A program made the position numbers and the translations under genes. Source: Streptomyces sp. NBC_00273 (GTDB taxonomy: Bacteria > Actinomycetota > Actinomycetes > Streptomycetales > Streptomycetaceae). From it: a stretch of 64,000 nt of DNA. The stretch spans positions 3,410,001 through 3,474,000 of the forward strand of contig NZ_CP108067.1 in assembly GCF_036178145.1 (NCBI RefSeq), in the 5' to 3' direction. The stretch's first letter is position 1, and each line of letters starts with the position of its first letter. Shown here piece after piece: positions 32,721 to 41,021 of the stretch. The notes under the pieces are model-generated. The model made no database searches. It was not told the DNA's origin and saw only the letters and a program-made list of their open reading frames with translations.

Positions 32721-33970
32721 GCGCGCGCCTCCACGGCGGCCCGCGCCGCCATCTCCCGCGCCCGGGCCCGCGCCCAGGCCTCTGCTTCAAGGACGTCCTG
32801 GACCGTCAGGGAGGTTCCCGACTCAGGCGTCCCGTGCTCGTCGACCACGGCAGAGACCGTATCCATGATTGCTGTGAACGGCAGCCGACCTGCCAGGAAT
32901 GCTTCGACGCACTCCTCGTTGGCCGCGTTGAACACGGCCGGGGCGGTGCCGCCGAGGGTTCCCACGTGCCGGGCGAGGCCCACCGACGGGAAGGCCTCGG
33001 TGTCCAGCGGGAAGAACTCCCAGGTGGAGGCCTTGGTCCAGTCGAAGGCGGGGGCGGCGTCCGGGATCCGCTCGGGCCAGCCGAGGCCGATGGCGATGGG
33101 GCCGCGCATGTCCGGCGGGGTGGCCTGGGCGAGCGTGGAGCCGTCGGTGAACTCCACCATCGAGTGCACGTAGGACTGCGGGTGGACCACGACCTCGATG
33201 CGGTCGAAGGGGATGTCGTAGAGCAGGTGCGCCTCGATGACCTCCAGCCCCTTGTTGACCAGGGTCGCGGAGTTGACCGTGATCACCGGGCCCATGGCCC
33301 AGGTGGGGTGCGCGAGCGCGTCCTGGACGGTCACGCTCGCGAGCTCCGCGCGGGTGCGGCCGCGGAAGGGACCGCCGGAGGCGGTCACCACGAGCTTGCG
33401 GACGTCGGCACGGGTGCCCGCGGCGAGCGCCTGGAAGAGCGCCGCGTGCTCGGAGTCCACCGGGATGATCTGGCCGGGCTTCGCCAGGGCCTTGACCAGT
33501 GGGCCGCCGACGATCAGCGACTCCTTGTTGGCCAGGGCCAGGGTCCGGCCCGCCCGCAGTGCGGCGAGGGTCGGCGCGAGGCCGATGGAACCGGTGATGC
33601 CGTTGAGGACGGTATGGCACTCGGAAGCGGCGAGTTCGGCCGCGGCGTCCGGACCGGCCAGGATCTCGGGCAGCGGCTCGGACGGCCCGTACTGGGCGCT
33701 CAGCGCCTCTTTCAGGGCCGGTACGACGTCCTCGCGGGCGACGGCCACGGTCTTGACCCGCAGCAGCCGGGCCTGCTCGGCCAGCAGCTCCACCCGCCCG
33801 CCGGCGGCGGACAGGGCGGTGACCCGGAACCGGTCCGGGTTGCGCAGGGCGAGGTCGATGGCCTGGGTCCCGATGGACCCGGTGGACCCGAGGATGACGA
33901 TGTCCCGGAGGCCGGCCGCGGGGTCGAAGAGGAGGTGCGGGTCGGCGAGGGGGGCTGGGCGGTCGCTCAT
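32717..33970 (-). CDS. dxr: 1-deoxy-D-xylulose-5-phosphate reductoisomerase
   Basis: Dxr makes MEP from DXP using NADPH and is the first committed step of the MEP isoprenoid pathway. The nucleotide-binding start [14 protein letters not shown] is clear, followed by [11 protein letters not shown] and [11 protein letters not shown] with catalytic Asp/Glu residues, and the later PxxAF and metal-site segments. Start choice: the ATG at 33970 (MSDRPAP) is preferred because GGGGGG lies four bases upstream; an ATG at 33979 is the alternative. It is the first gene of dxr-rseP-ispG. Confidence 0.96.
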   Translation of the reverse strand: MSDRPAPLADPHLLFDPAAGLRDIVILGSTGSIGTQAIDLALRNPDRFRVTALSAAGGRVELLAEQARLLRVKTVAVAREDVVPALKEALSAQYGPSEPLPEILAGPDAAAELAASECHTVLNGITGSIGLAPTLAALRAGRTLALANKESLIVGGPLVKALAKPGQIIPVDSEHAALFQALAAGTRADVRKLVVTASGGPFRGRTRAELASVTVQDALAHPTWAMGPVITVNSATLVNKGLEVIEAHLLYDIPFDRIEVVVHPQSYVHSMVEFTDGSTLAQATPPDMRGPIAIGLGWPERIPDAAPAFDWTKASTWEFFPLDTEAFPSVGLARHVGTLGGTAPAVFNAANEECVEAFLAGRLPFTAIMDTVSAVVDEHGTPESGTSLTVQDVLEAEAWARARAREMAARAAVEARA

Positions 33971-33991
33971 GCCCCCCATTGTTGCCGCAAG

Positions 33992-35320
33992 TCATGAGCG
34001 GCCGGACACGGAGCCCCCTTCCGTTACCCGCAGCAGCAGGTGCGGGAGCGTTCCGGCGAACTCCGGGAGCGTTCGGGCGACGCTCCACCAGGCCTCGGAG
34101 TCCTCGTCGAGGGCGAGGGCGAGGAGCTGGTCGGCCTCGGCGTGCGAGGCGAGGACGGCCGCGGGGCGGTCGTGCCGGTCGGGGTGGTCCACGTCGCCGA
34201 GCCAGTGGTCCTGGTCCAGGGCCCAGCAGGCCGGCAGCTTGTGCCGGATCACGTCATGGCCGGTGAGCAGGCCGCGGTCGATGCAGTCGCGCACCCAGCG
34301 GATGTCCTCCCCGACGCTGTCCATCGGCACGGCGAGGCTCGCCAGGGCCAGCTCGCGCTCCACGCCCCCGTAGGGCTCGACGGCCCTCGGGGCCAGGTGG
34401 CGCACCGCACGGACGAGGTCGGGTCCGGGCTCACCCGCGTCGGCCGCCTCGGGGACGGTGCCGTCGGTCAGGGCGGCGACCAGCGCGGGCAGCGGGCCGC
34501 GGTAGCCGGGTGCGTGCCGCAGCAGCTCGGCCCACAGGCGGGGATCGTCCCCCAGCGGGCGCAGGGCCCGCAGGACGGCCGTCTGCATGCCGGCCTGTTC
34601 GGGCAGGGTCCAGCGCAGGCCGTGGGTGTCGGGGAGTCGGGCGAGCAGCAAGGTGCGGTGCGCAGGGGCGACGTGGGCGACGAGTTCCTCGTGCGTGACC
34701 GCTCCCATCCGCACGGCGCGGACGGCGGGCCGGTGCCAGGAGCGCCCGTCCGGCGGCGCCGCCGGGGCGGCCAGGAACGCGTGGACGGTCTCCAGGGGCA
34801 GGTCCAGGGCGAGCAGCACGGCCTCGACCGCGCCGGTCGGCAGCGGCTCGCGGAGGTGCTCGGCGAGCAGCAGCTCCGGGTCCGGCCGGTGGCGCAGCGC
34901 CAGGACGTCCAGCGGGACCCGTGGCCCGCGCCTGCCGTGCCGGCGCAGCAGGCCGACCAACTCGGCCGCGCTGAGCGGTTCCTCGCCGGGGTCCCTGCCG
35001 AGTTCGGCGCGGAGCACCGGCAGGAGTTCGGGCGGTGTGCGGCGGCGGGAATAGCGGACGGGGCCGGGCAGGCCGGGCAGCGGCCTGCCCACGACCCGGG
35101 GGTTGCGTGCGATGAAGGTCCGGTCGGCCGCGCTGCCGTGGCGCAGTAGCAGGGTGACGGTCGAGGCCGACAGCCACTCGTCCCGGCACAGGTATTTGCG
35201 GGTGGGCTCGTCCAGCCTGCCGATCATGTCGGTGACGATGTGGTCCGGTGCGTGGCGCAGCAGGTGCGCCACGCACCAGGCCAGCCGTCGGCTGGTGCGG
35301 TCTTCCTCGGCCGTCGGCAT
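33992..35320 (-). CDS. Streptomyces protein of unknown function (442 residues)
   Basis: I do not recognise this 442-residue protein. It is rich in Arg, Leu, Pro and Ala and is predicted to be mostly alpha-helical, with repeated short patterns such as LLLRHG and LLRRHG that suggest HEAT-like helical repeats. No membrane segment, P-loop or metal motif is seen. The start at 35320 (MPTAEEDRTSRR) was chosen because GAGG lies about 10 bases upstream; the ATG at 35371 would add a Ser/Thr-rich leader. It lies 21 bp upstream of dxr on the same strand and may be in its operon. Confidence 0.7.
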   Translation of the reverse strand: MPTAEEDRTSRRLAWCVAHLLRHAPDHIVTDMIGRLDEPTRKYLCRDEWLSASTVTLLLRHGSAADRTFIARNPRVVGRPLPGLPGPVRYSRRRTPPELLPVLRAELGRDPGEEPLSAAELVGLLRRHGRRGPRVPLDVLALRHRPDPELLLAEHLREPLPTGAVEAVLLALDLPLETVHAFLAAPAAPPDGRSWHRPAVRAVRMGAVTHEELVAHVAPAHRTLLLARLPDTHGLRWTLPEQAGMQTAVLRALRPLGDDPRLWAELLRHAPGYRGPLPALVAALTDGTVPEAADAGEPGPDLVRAVRHLAPRAVEPYGGVERELALASLAVPMDSVGEDIRWVRDCIDRGLLTGHDVIRHKLPACWALDQDHWLGDVDHPDRHDRPAAVLASHAEADQLLALALDEDSEAWWSVARTLPEFAGTLPHLLLRVTEGGSVSGRS

Positions 35321-35409
35321 CGTTCGTCCGCCTCGTGCTGTGCTCGTACGGGTACCAGTACTCGTACTCATCCTCGTACGTCTGTCCGACGTCCGGCGAT
35401 GATCGCAGG

Positions 35410-37344
35410 TCAGCGGATGGGGCGGTGCACGTTTTTCTGCGTCGAGGGTCCGGGGGTCGCGTCCGCGATCCAGGGGCCCTCGCCGGAGGGGTCGAGGACG
35501 CCCTCCTCCAGCCATGCGTAGGTACCGGACAGGACGCCGGCGACCACCTTGCGGTCGAGGTCGTCGGTGTTGGACCAGAGCCGGCCGAAGAGCTCCTCCA
35601 CGCGCAGCCGGGACTGCTCGCAGAAGGCGTCGGCCAGCTGGTAGGCCTCGCGACCGTGGGCGCCGGTGGCGCGCAGGTGCTCGGCGCGGACGCAGGCCGC
35701 GCTCATGGCGAAGAGCTCGGCGCCGATGTCGACGATCCGGCCGAGGAAGCCCTGTTTGGTCTCCATCCGGCCCTGCCAGCGGGACATGGCGTAGAAGGTC
35801 GAGCGGGCGAGTTTGCGGGCGCTGCGCTCCACGTAGCGCAGATGGGTGGAGAGGTCGGGGTGGCCGCCGGGGTGGAAGGCCCGGTAGGTGCCGGGGACCT
35901 GGCCGGGGCCGGTGGCGAGCTTGGGCAGCCAGCGGGCGTAGAACCCGGCGGCGCGGGCTCCCGCCTTCGCCTTGTCGCCGAGTGCCTTCTCGGGGTCGAT
36001 GAGGTCGCCCGCCACCGAGAGGTGGGCGTCGACGGCCTCGCGGGCGATCAGCAGGTGCATGATCTCGGTGGAGCCCTCGAAGATCCGGTTGATGCGCAGG
36101 TCGCGGAGCATCTGCTCGGCGGGGACGGCGCGTTCGCCGCGGGCGGCCAGGGACTCGGCGGTCTCGAAGCCGCGCCCGCCGCGGATCTGGACCAGTTCGT
36201 CGGCCATCAGGCAGGCCATCTCGGAGCCGTAGAGCTTGGCGAGGGCGGCCTCGATGCGGATGTCGTTGCGGTCCTCGTCGGCCATCTGGGAGGCGAGATC
36301 GACCACCGCTTCGAGGGCGAAGGTGGTGGCGGCGATGAAGGAGATCTTGGCGCCGACCGCCTCGTGCCGTGCGACCGGCCGGCCCCACTGCTCGCGGACG
36401 CCGGACCACTCGCGGGCGATCTTCAGGCACCACTTCCCGGCGCCGACGCACATGGCGGGCAGGGACAGCCGGCCGGTGTTGAGCGTGGTCAGGGCGATCT
36501 TGAGCCCGGCGCCCTCGGCGCCGATGCGCTGCGAGGCGGGTACCCGTACCCGGTGGAAGCGGGTCACTCCGTTCTCCAGGCCGCGCAGGCCCATGAAGGC
36601 GTTGCGGTGCTCGACGGTGATGCCGGGCGAGTCGGCCTCGACGACGAAGGCGGTGATCCCGCCGCGATGGTGCTCGGACTTCGGGACGCGGGCCATCACG
36701 ACGAGCAGGTCCGCGACGACCCCGTTGGTCGTCCACAGCTTCACGCCGTCGAGCACGTACGCGTCGTCCCCGTCCGGGACGGCCGTGGTGGCCAGGCGCG
36801 CCGGGTCCGACCCCACGTCGGGCTCGGTGAGCAGGAAGGCGCTGATGGCGGTGGTGGCGCAGCGGGGCAGGTAGGCGTCCTTCTGCTCCTGCGTGCCGAA
36901 CATCTTCAGCGGCTGGGGCACGCCGATCGACTGGTGGGCGGAGAGCAGGGCCCCGATGGCCGGGCTCACCGAGCCGACGAGGGCCAGCGCCTTGTTGTAG
37001 TAGACCTGGGTGAGACCGAGGCCGCCGTACTTGGGGTCGATCTTCATGCCGAGGGCGCCGAGCTCCTTGAGACCGCGCACGGTCTCGTCGGGGATCTTCG
37101 CCTCGCGCTCGATGCGGGCCCCGTCGATGCGGGTCTCGCAGAACTCCCGCAGCCGGGCCAGGAAGGCCTCGCCCCGCCGGACGTCCTCGTCGGCGGGGAG
37201 CGGGTGGGGGTGGATCAGGTCGAGCCGGAAGCGTCCGAGGAACAGTTCCTTGGCGAAACTGGGTTTGCGCCAGTCCTGTTCCCGGGCCGCCTCAGCGACC
37301 TGCCGTGCCTCGCGCTCGGTCACCTTGGGCTGTGTTGCGGACAT
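35410..37344 (-). CDS. Acyl-CoA dehydrogenase
   Basis: This is a flavoprotein that introduces an alpha,beta double bond into acyl-CoA in fatty-acid oxidation. The 644-residue protein is much longer than the classical 380-residue enzymes and belongs to the long actinobacterial type with a C-terminal extension. Visible are LTEPDVGSDPARLATTA and KLWTTNG (FAD/substrate site), RIGAEGAGLKIALTTLNTGRLSLPA and the helical GRGFETAESLAARGERAVPAEQMLRDLRINRIFEGSTEIM segment. The start at 37344 follows GAGGTGAG. Substrate chain length cannot be told. Confidence 0.92.
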   Translation of the reverse strand: MSATQPKVTEREARQVAEAAREQDWRKPSFAKELFLGRFRLDLIHPHPLPADEDVRRGEAFLARLREFCETRIDGARIEREAKIPDETVRGLKELGALGMKIDPKYGGLGLTQVYYNKALALVGSVSPAIGALLSAHQSIGVPQPLKMFGTQEQKDAYLPRCATTAISAFLLTEPDVGSDPARLATTAVPDGDDAYVLDGVKLWTTNGVVADLLVVMARVPKSEHHRGGITAFVVEADSPGITVEHRNAFMGLRGLENGVTRFHRVRVPASQRIGAEGAGLKIALTTLNTGRLSLPAMCVGAGKWCLKIAREWSGVREQWGRPVARHEAVGAKISFIAATTFALEAVVDLASQMADEDRNDIRIEAALAKLYGSEMACLMADELVQIRGGRGFETAESLAARGERAVPAEQMLRDLRINRIFEGSTEIMHLLIAREAVDAHLSVAGDLIDPEKALGDKAKAGARAAGFYARWLPKLATGPGQVPGTYRAFHPGGHPDLSTHLRYVERSARKLARSTFYAMSRWQGRMETKQGFLGRIVDIGAELFAMSAACVRAEHLRATGAHGREAYQLADAFCEQSRLRVEELFGRLWSNTDDLDRKVVAGVLSGTYAWLEEGVLDPSGEGPWIADATPGPSTQKNVHRPIR

Positions 37345-37689
37345 GAGGGGACTCACCTCGCCGCCGGAGTCGGGGGTCCACCGGCACTACCAGCCGGTGC
37401 TACCTGTGAGTCGTACCCTGTCCGGCCCGCCGGGAAAAGCCGGGCCGTCCGAGCGAGCGAAATCCGGCCCGTCGGCGCGCCTACGCCCGGGCGAGTGAGC
37501 CGAAGGGGCGCGCCGGCGGAGGACGGCGAGCGCCCGCAGGAACCGCGAGGAACGAGCGGTTCCGAGGACGCACGGCGTCCTGGAGCCAGCAGAAGCGCCC
37601 CGGAGGCGAACCGAGCCGGGAAAAGAAAAGGGGACGGCCGGAGCCCCCGCACAGTAGGCTCCGGCCGTCGGCTTTTAGGCCGTACGAAA
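37345..37689. promoter_or_regulatory. Intergenic region with inverted repeats between acyl-CoA dehydrogenase and aldehyde dehydrogenase
   Basis: This 345-bp stretch has no gene. It contains the acyl-CoA dehydrogenase promoter region, a GGCCCG/CGGGCC inverted repeat around 37423-37445 whose GTCCGGCCCGCCGGG core recurs near 39258, a GGAACC/GGTTCC inverted repeat near 37540-37562, and at its left end the aldehyde dehydrogenase terminator. Confidence 0.5.
37633..37669 (-). terminator. Intrinsic terminator after the aldehyde dehydrogenase gene
   Basis: A perfect 13-bp stem (37633-37645 with 37657-37669) closes an 11-nt loop. On the minus strand it is followed by CCCCTTTTCTTTTC, a T-rich tail, so it looks like a classical intrinsic terminator. 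Confidence 0.85.
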
Positions 37690-39135
37690 TCAGATGTCGA
37701 GGCCGGTCAGGACCAGGACCCGCTCGTACGTGTAGTCGTCCATCGCGTAGCGGACGCCCTCGCGGCCCACACCGGACTGCTTGACGCCGCCGTACGGCAT
37801 CTGGTCGGCGCGGTAGGACGGCGCGTCGCCGATGATCACACCGCCGACCTCGAGCTCGCGGTGGGCGCGGAACGCGGTCTGGACGTTGCGGGTGAAGACG
37901 CCGGTCTGCAGACCGAACTTCGAGTCGTTGACGGCGGCGAAGGCCTCGTCGGTGTTCTCGACCTTCTTCAGCGTCAGGACCGGCCCGAAGACCTCCTCGG
38001 TGGCGAGCTTGACGCCGTCCGGCACGTGGGCCAGGACGGTGGGCTCGTACGAGGCACCCGCGCGCTTGCCGCCGGCGAGCAGCTTGGCCCCGCCGGCCAC
38101 GGCCTCGTCGACCCAGGACTCGACGCGCTGGGCGGCGGCCTCGGAGACGAGGGGGCCGACGTCGGTGGCGGAGTCGGACGGGTCGCCGGTGACCTGGGCC
38201 TGGACCTTCTCGACGACCTTCTCGACGAGGCGGTCGTAGACGGAGGCGTCGGCGATCACGCGCTGCACGGAGATGCAGGACTGGCCGGCCTGGTAGTTGG
38301 AGAAGGTCGCGATGCGGGTCGCGGCCCAGTCGAGGTCGGCCTCGGAGGACCAGTCGTCCAGGACGACGGCCGCGGCGTTGCCGCCGAGCTCCAGGGTGCA
38401 GTGCTTGTGGGGCACCGACTGCTGGATGGCGTAGCCGACGGTGTCGGAGCCGGTGAAGGAGATGACGGGCAGGCGCTCGTCCTTCACCAGGGCCGGCATC
38501 TTGTCGTTGGCGACCGGCAGGACCGACCAGGAGCCGGCCGGGAGGTCGGTCTCGGCGAGCAGCTCGCCCAGGATCAGCCCGGACAGGGGCGTGGCCGGGG
38601 CGGGCTTGAGGATGATCGGCGCGCCGACGGCGATGGCCGGGGCCACCTTGTGGGCGCACAGGTTCAGCGGGAAGTTGAACGGCGCGATGCCGAGGACCGG
38701 GCCCTTGACGAAGCGGCGGGTCAGCGCGAGACGGCCGACGCCACCGGCGTCGGTGTCGAGGCGCTGGGCCTCTCCGCCGTTGAAGCGGCGGGCCTCTTCG
38801 GCGGCGAAGCGGAACACGGACACCGCACGGCCGACCTCACCGCGGGCCCACTTGACGGGCTTGCCGTTCTCGGCGGAGATCAGCTGGGCGATCTCCTCGG
38901 TGCGCTCGGCGAGCCGCTTGGACACGTGGTCCAGGGCCGCGGCCCGTACGTGGGCGGGGGTCGCGGAGAACTCCGCCGTCACGGCGTACGCCGCGGCCAC
39001 GGCCTCTTCGACCTGCTCGTCGGTGGGCACGCTGACGGTGCCGACCAGGCGGCCGTCCCACGGGGAGTGGACGTCGAAGCTGTCCTCGCCGGTGGCCTGG
39101 CGGCCGGCGAGCCAGAAGGCGTGGGTGGAAGTCAT
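37690..39135 (-). CDS. NAD(P)-dependent aldehyde dehydrogenase, probably of GABA/polyamine breakdown
   Basis: The 481-residue enzyme belongs to the aldehyde dehydrogenase superfamily. The catalytic Cys lies in QAGQSCISVQ and the general base Glu in LELGGNAAAV; the cofactor segment reads SFTGSDTVGYAI. Start ATG at 39135. It is divergent from nothing but lies next to a PucR regulator and a few kb from gabT, which suggests that it oxidises succinate semialdehyde or a related omega-aldehyde. The region upstream shares direct repeats with the gabT upstream region. The exact substrate is inferred from context. Confidence 0.9.
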   Translation of the reverse strand: MTSTHAFWLAGRQATGEDSFDVHSPWDGRLVGTVSVPTDEQVEEAVAAAYAVTAEFSATPAHVRAAALDHVSKRLAERTEEIAQLISAENGKPVKWARGEVGRAVSVFRFAAEEARRFNGGEAQRLDTDAGGVGRLALTRRFVKGPVLGIAPFNFPLNLCAHKVAPAIAVGAPIILKPAPATPLSGLILGELLAETDLPAGSWSVLPVANDKMPALVKDERLPVISFTGSDTVGYAIQQSVPHKHCTLELGGNAAAVVLDDWSSEADLDWAATRIATFSNYQAGQSCISVQRVIADASVYDRLVEKVVEKVQAQVTGDPSDSATDVGPLVSEAAAQRVESWVDEAVAGGAKLLAGGKRAGASYEPTVLAHVPDGVKLATEEVFGPVLTLKKVENTDEAFAAVNDSKFGLQTGVFTRNVQTAFRAHRELEVGGVIIGDAPSYRADQMPYGGVKQSGVGREGVRYAMDDYTYERVLVLTGLDI

Positions 39136-39199
39136 GCGAATCCCGGCCCTTCGGAAGTGTGCGGTGGGTCCTGACCCCTCCACCGTAGAACTCCGTCGA

Positions 39200-39255
39200 C
39201 GTTTCGGCGTTTGTCCCTGATGGAGCGGCGGGTCGTCGCGCTTCGCCGCTTTGTC
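39200..39255. promoter_or_regulatory. Direct repeat upstream of the aldehyde dehydrogenase, candidate PucR operator
   Basis: Two related boxes, CGTTTCGGCGTTTGTC (39200-39215) and CGCTTCGCCGCTTTGTC (39239-39255), lie about 40 bp apart (about four helix turns), upstream of the aldehyde dehydrogenase and just beyond the PucR gene's 3' end. The shared core on the minus strand is GACAAA followed by CCGAA or GCGAA; a similar GACAA...CCGAA arrangement occurs upstream of gabT. Confidence 0.5.
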
Positions 39256-39305
39256 ACTGTCCGGCCCGCCGGGTGCGCGCCCTGCGGGCCGATTCCCGAC
39301 AGGGC

Positions 39306-40886
39306 CTAGGCCGGGGTCGAGGTCGCCTTGAGGGCGAGCCACAGTTCCATGCGGACGTCGGGGTCCTCCAGGGAGCGGCCGAGGATCTCCTCGACCCGCT
39401 TCATCCGGTAGCGCAGGGTGTGCCGGTGCACGCCGAGGTCGGCGGCGGCCGCGTCCCACTGCCCGTGGCGGGAGAGCCAGGCCTGGAGCGAGGCCACCAG
39501 GTCGCCGCGCCCGGTCGCGTCGTGCTCCCGCAGGGCCCGCAGGGTGCCGTCCGCGAAGGCCCGTACGGCGTCGTCGGCCAGCAGCGGCAGGACCGAGCCC
39601 GCCGCCATGTCCTCGTGCTCCACCATCGGCCGGCCGCGGCGCCGGGCCACGGCCAGGGCCTGGTCGGCCTGCTTGAGGGCCGCCGCCACACCCCCCGGTC
39701 CGGCCGGCGCGGACAGGCCGACCACCAGCTCGTCCGGCTCCGGTCCGGCCGCGTCCCGACCGCGCCGCGCCTCCAGTGCCTCCGCGTGGTCCGTGCACGC
39801 CTGTACGGCCGAGCCGCCGTCGGAGGCCAGGACCACGAGCCGGCCCGCCTCCGGGACGACGAGCAGCGCCTCCCCGGTCCGGGCCGCCGCCGACTCCACC
39901 GTGTCGGACAGCAGCGCCAGGCCTTCCGGCTGCGCGGTCCCCGCCAGGGCCGGCTCGGCCACGACGAGCCGGAACGGCGCTTCCAGCAGGGACCCGTACA
40001 GGTCCCCGGCCACGGACCGCGCGTGGTCCGCCTCCCCCGCGAGCAGCATCCGCAGCACCGCCGCCCCCAGCCGGGACTCGGCGTCGTGCAGCGAGCGCGA
40101 GCGCTCGGTGGTGAGGGTGAGCAGCGCGACGGCGGAGTGGACGGCGTACCGCTCGGCCGTGCCCAGCGGGGCCGCGGTGCCGACGGCGAGGGCACCGCGC
40201 GCCCGCCGGCCCGTACCCAGGGACTGGAGTTCCACGCGGTCCTCGGAGCCGCCGACCACGGCGCTCGCGGGGGCCGGGCGCTCCCGCAGCCGTTCCACGT
40301 CGGGGGTGAGCCGTGCGGCGCGTCGCGCGGCCCAGTCGGGGGCGGCCGCCACGACCGCGCCGGAGGTGTCGTACAGCGCGGCCCAGCCGTGCACGTGCGC
40401 GGCCAGCTTCACCAGCAGCTCGGTGGGGCCGTCGACGGAGAGCGCGGCGCGCGTCAGCTCCCGCTGGGCCTCGAAACCGGCGGTGACGGCCCGGTACTGG
40501 TCCGCGGCGAGGGCCGCGGAGACCGCCTTGCTGATCGCCAGGAAGGGGGTGCGCCGCGGTACCTCCAGCAGCGGCATGTCCTCGGTCCGCGCGGCCTCGA
40601 CCAGTGCTTCGGGGATCTCCTCGTAGTTGACGCCGATCGCGAAGCCGATGCCGACGACCCCGGCCGCGGCGAGGCGGCGCACATAGGCGCGCATCTCCTC
40701 CGGGTCCCCCGCGTCCAGCTTCATCGCGGTGATCAGGAGCAGCTCCCCGCCCTCCATGTAGGGGACGGGGTCGGCGAGCTCACTGACGTGGGCCCAGCGC
40801 ACCGGGGTATCGAGGCGCCCCTCCCCGGCCCGGACGCTGAGCTTCAGCGCCGAGTGCTGGACGAGTGAGGCGAGGGTGAGCGGCAT
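39306..40886 (-). CDS. PucR-family transcriptional regulator
   Basis: The 526-residue protein has the full PucR architecture: an N-terminal PucR domain (to about 125), a central GGDEF-like/GAF-like sensing region and a C-terminal PucR-type helix-turn-helix (HRHTLRYRMKRVEEILGRSLEDPDVRMELWLAL). PucR proteins control nitrogen-compound catabolism such as purine or GABA use; here the gene lies between the aldehyde dehydrogenase and gabT side, so GABA/polyamine breakdown is the likely target. It starts with ATG at 40886. Confidence 0.9.
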   Translation of the reverse strand: MPLTLASLVQHSALKLSVRAGEGRLDTPVRWAHVSELADPVPYMEGGELLLITAMKLDAGDPEEMRAYVRRLAAAGVVGIGFAIGVNYEEIPEALVEAARTEDMPLLEVPRRTPFLAISKAVSAALAADQYRAVTAGFEAQRELTRAALSVDGPTELLVKLAAHVHGWAALYDTSGAVVAAAPDWAARRAARLTPDVERLRERPAPASAVVGGSEDRVELQSLGTGRRARGALAVGTAAPLGTAERYAVHSAVALLTLTTERSRSLHDAESRLGAAVLRMLLAGEADHARSVAGDLYGSLLEAPFRLVVAEPALAGTAQPEGLALLSDTVESAAARTGEALLVVPEAGRLVVLASDGGSAVQACTDHAEALEARRGRDAAGPEPDELVVGLSAPAGPGGVAAALKQADQALAVARRRGRPMVEHEDMAAGSVLPLLADDAVRAFADGTLRALREHDATGRGDLVASLQAWLSRHGQWDAAAADLGVHRHTLRYRMKRVEEILGRSLEDPDVRMELWLALKATSTPA

Positions 40887-41021
40887 CGGATACCAGTGGC
40901 CTTAGCGGGAGGGGGCGAGGGGGAGGGTCAGCGGGCAGACCGCCCGGCCGCCCACGGTTTTCGCCGTGTCGTACGAACGACTCCCCTCGATTCTGCCATC
41001 CCGTACGGGTCGGGGCGCGGG

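Noticed and set aside
35248..39174. A 1308-residue plus-strand ORF opposite acyl-CoA and aldehyde dehydrogenases
   Set aside because: It spans two well-supported minus-strand genes and their intergenic terminator and shows no domain of its own.
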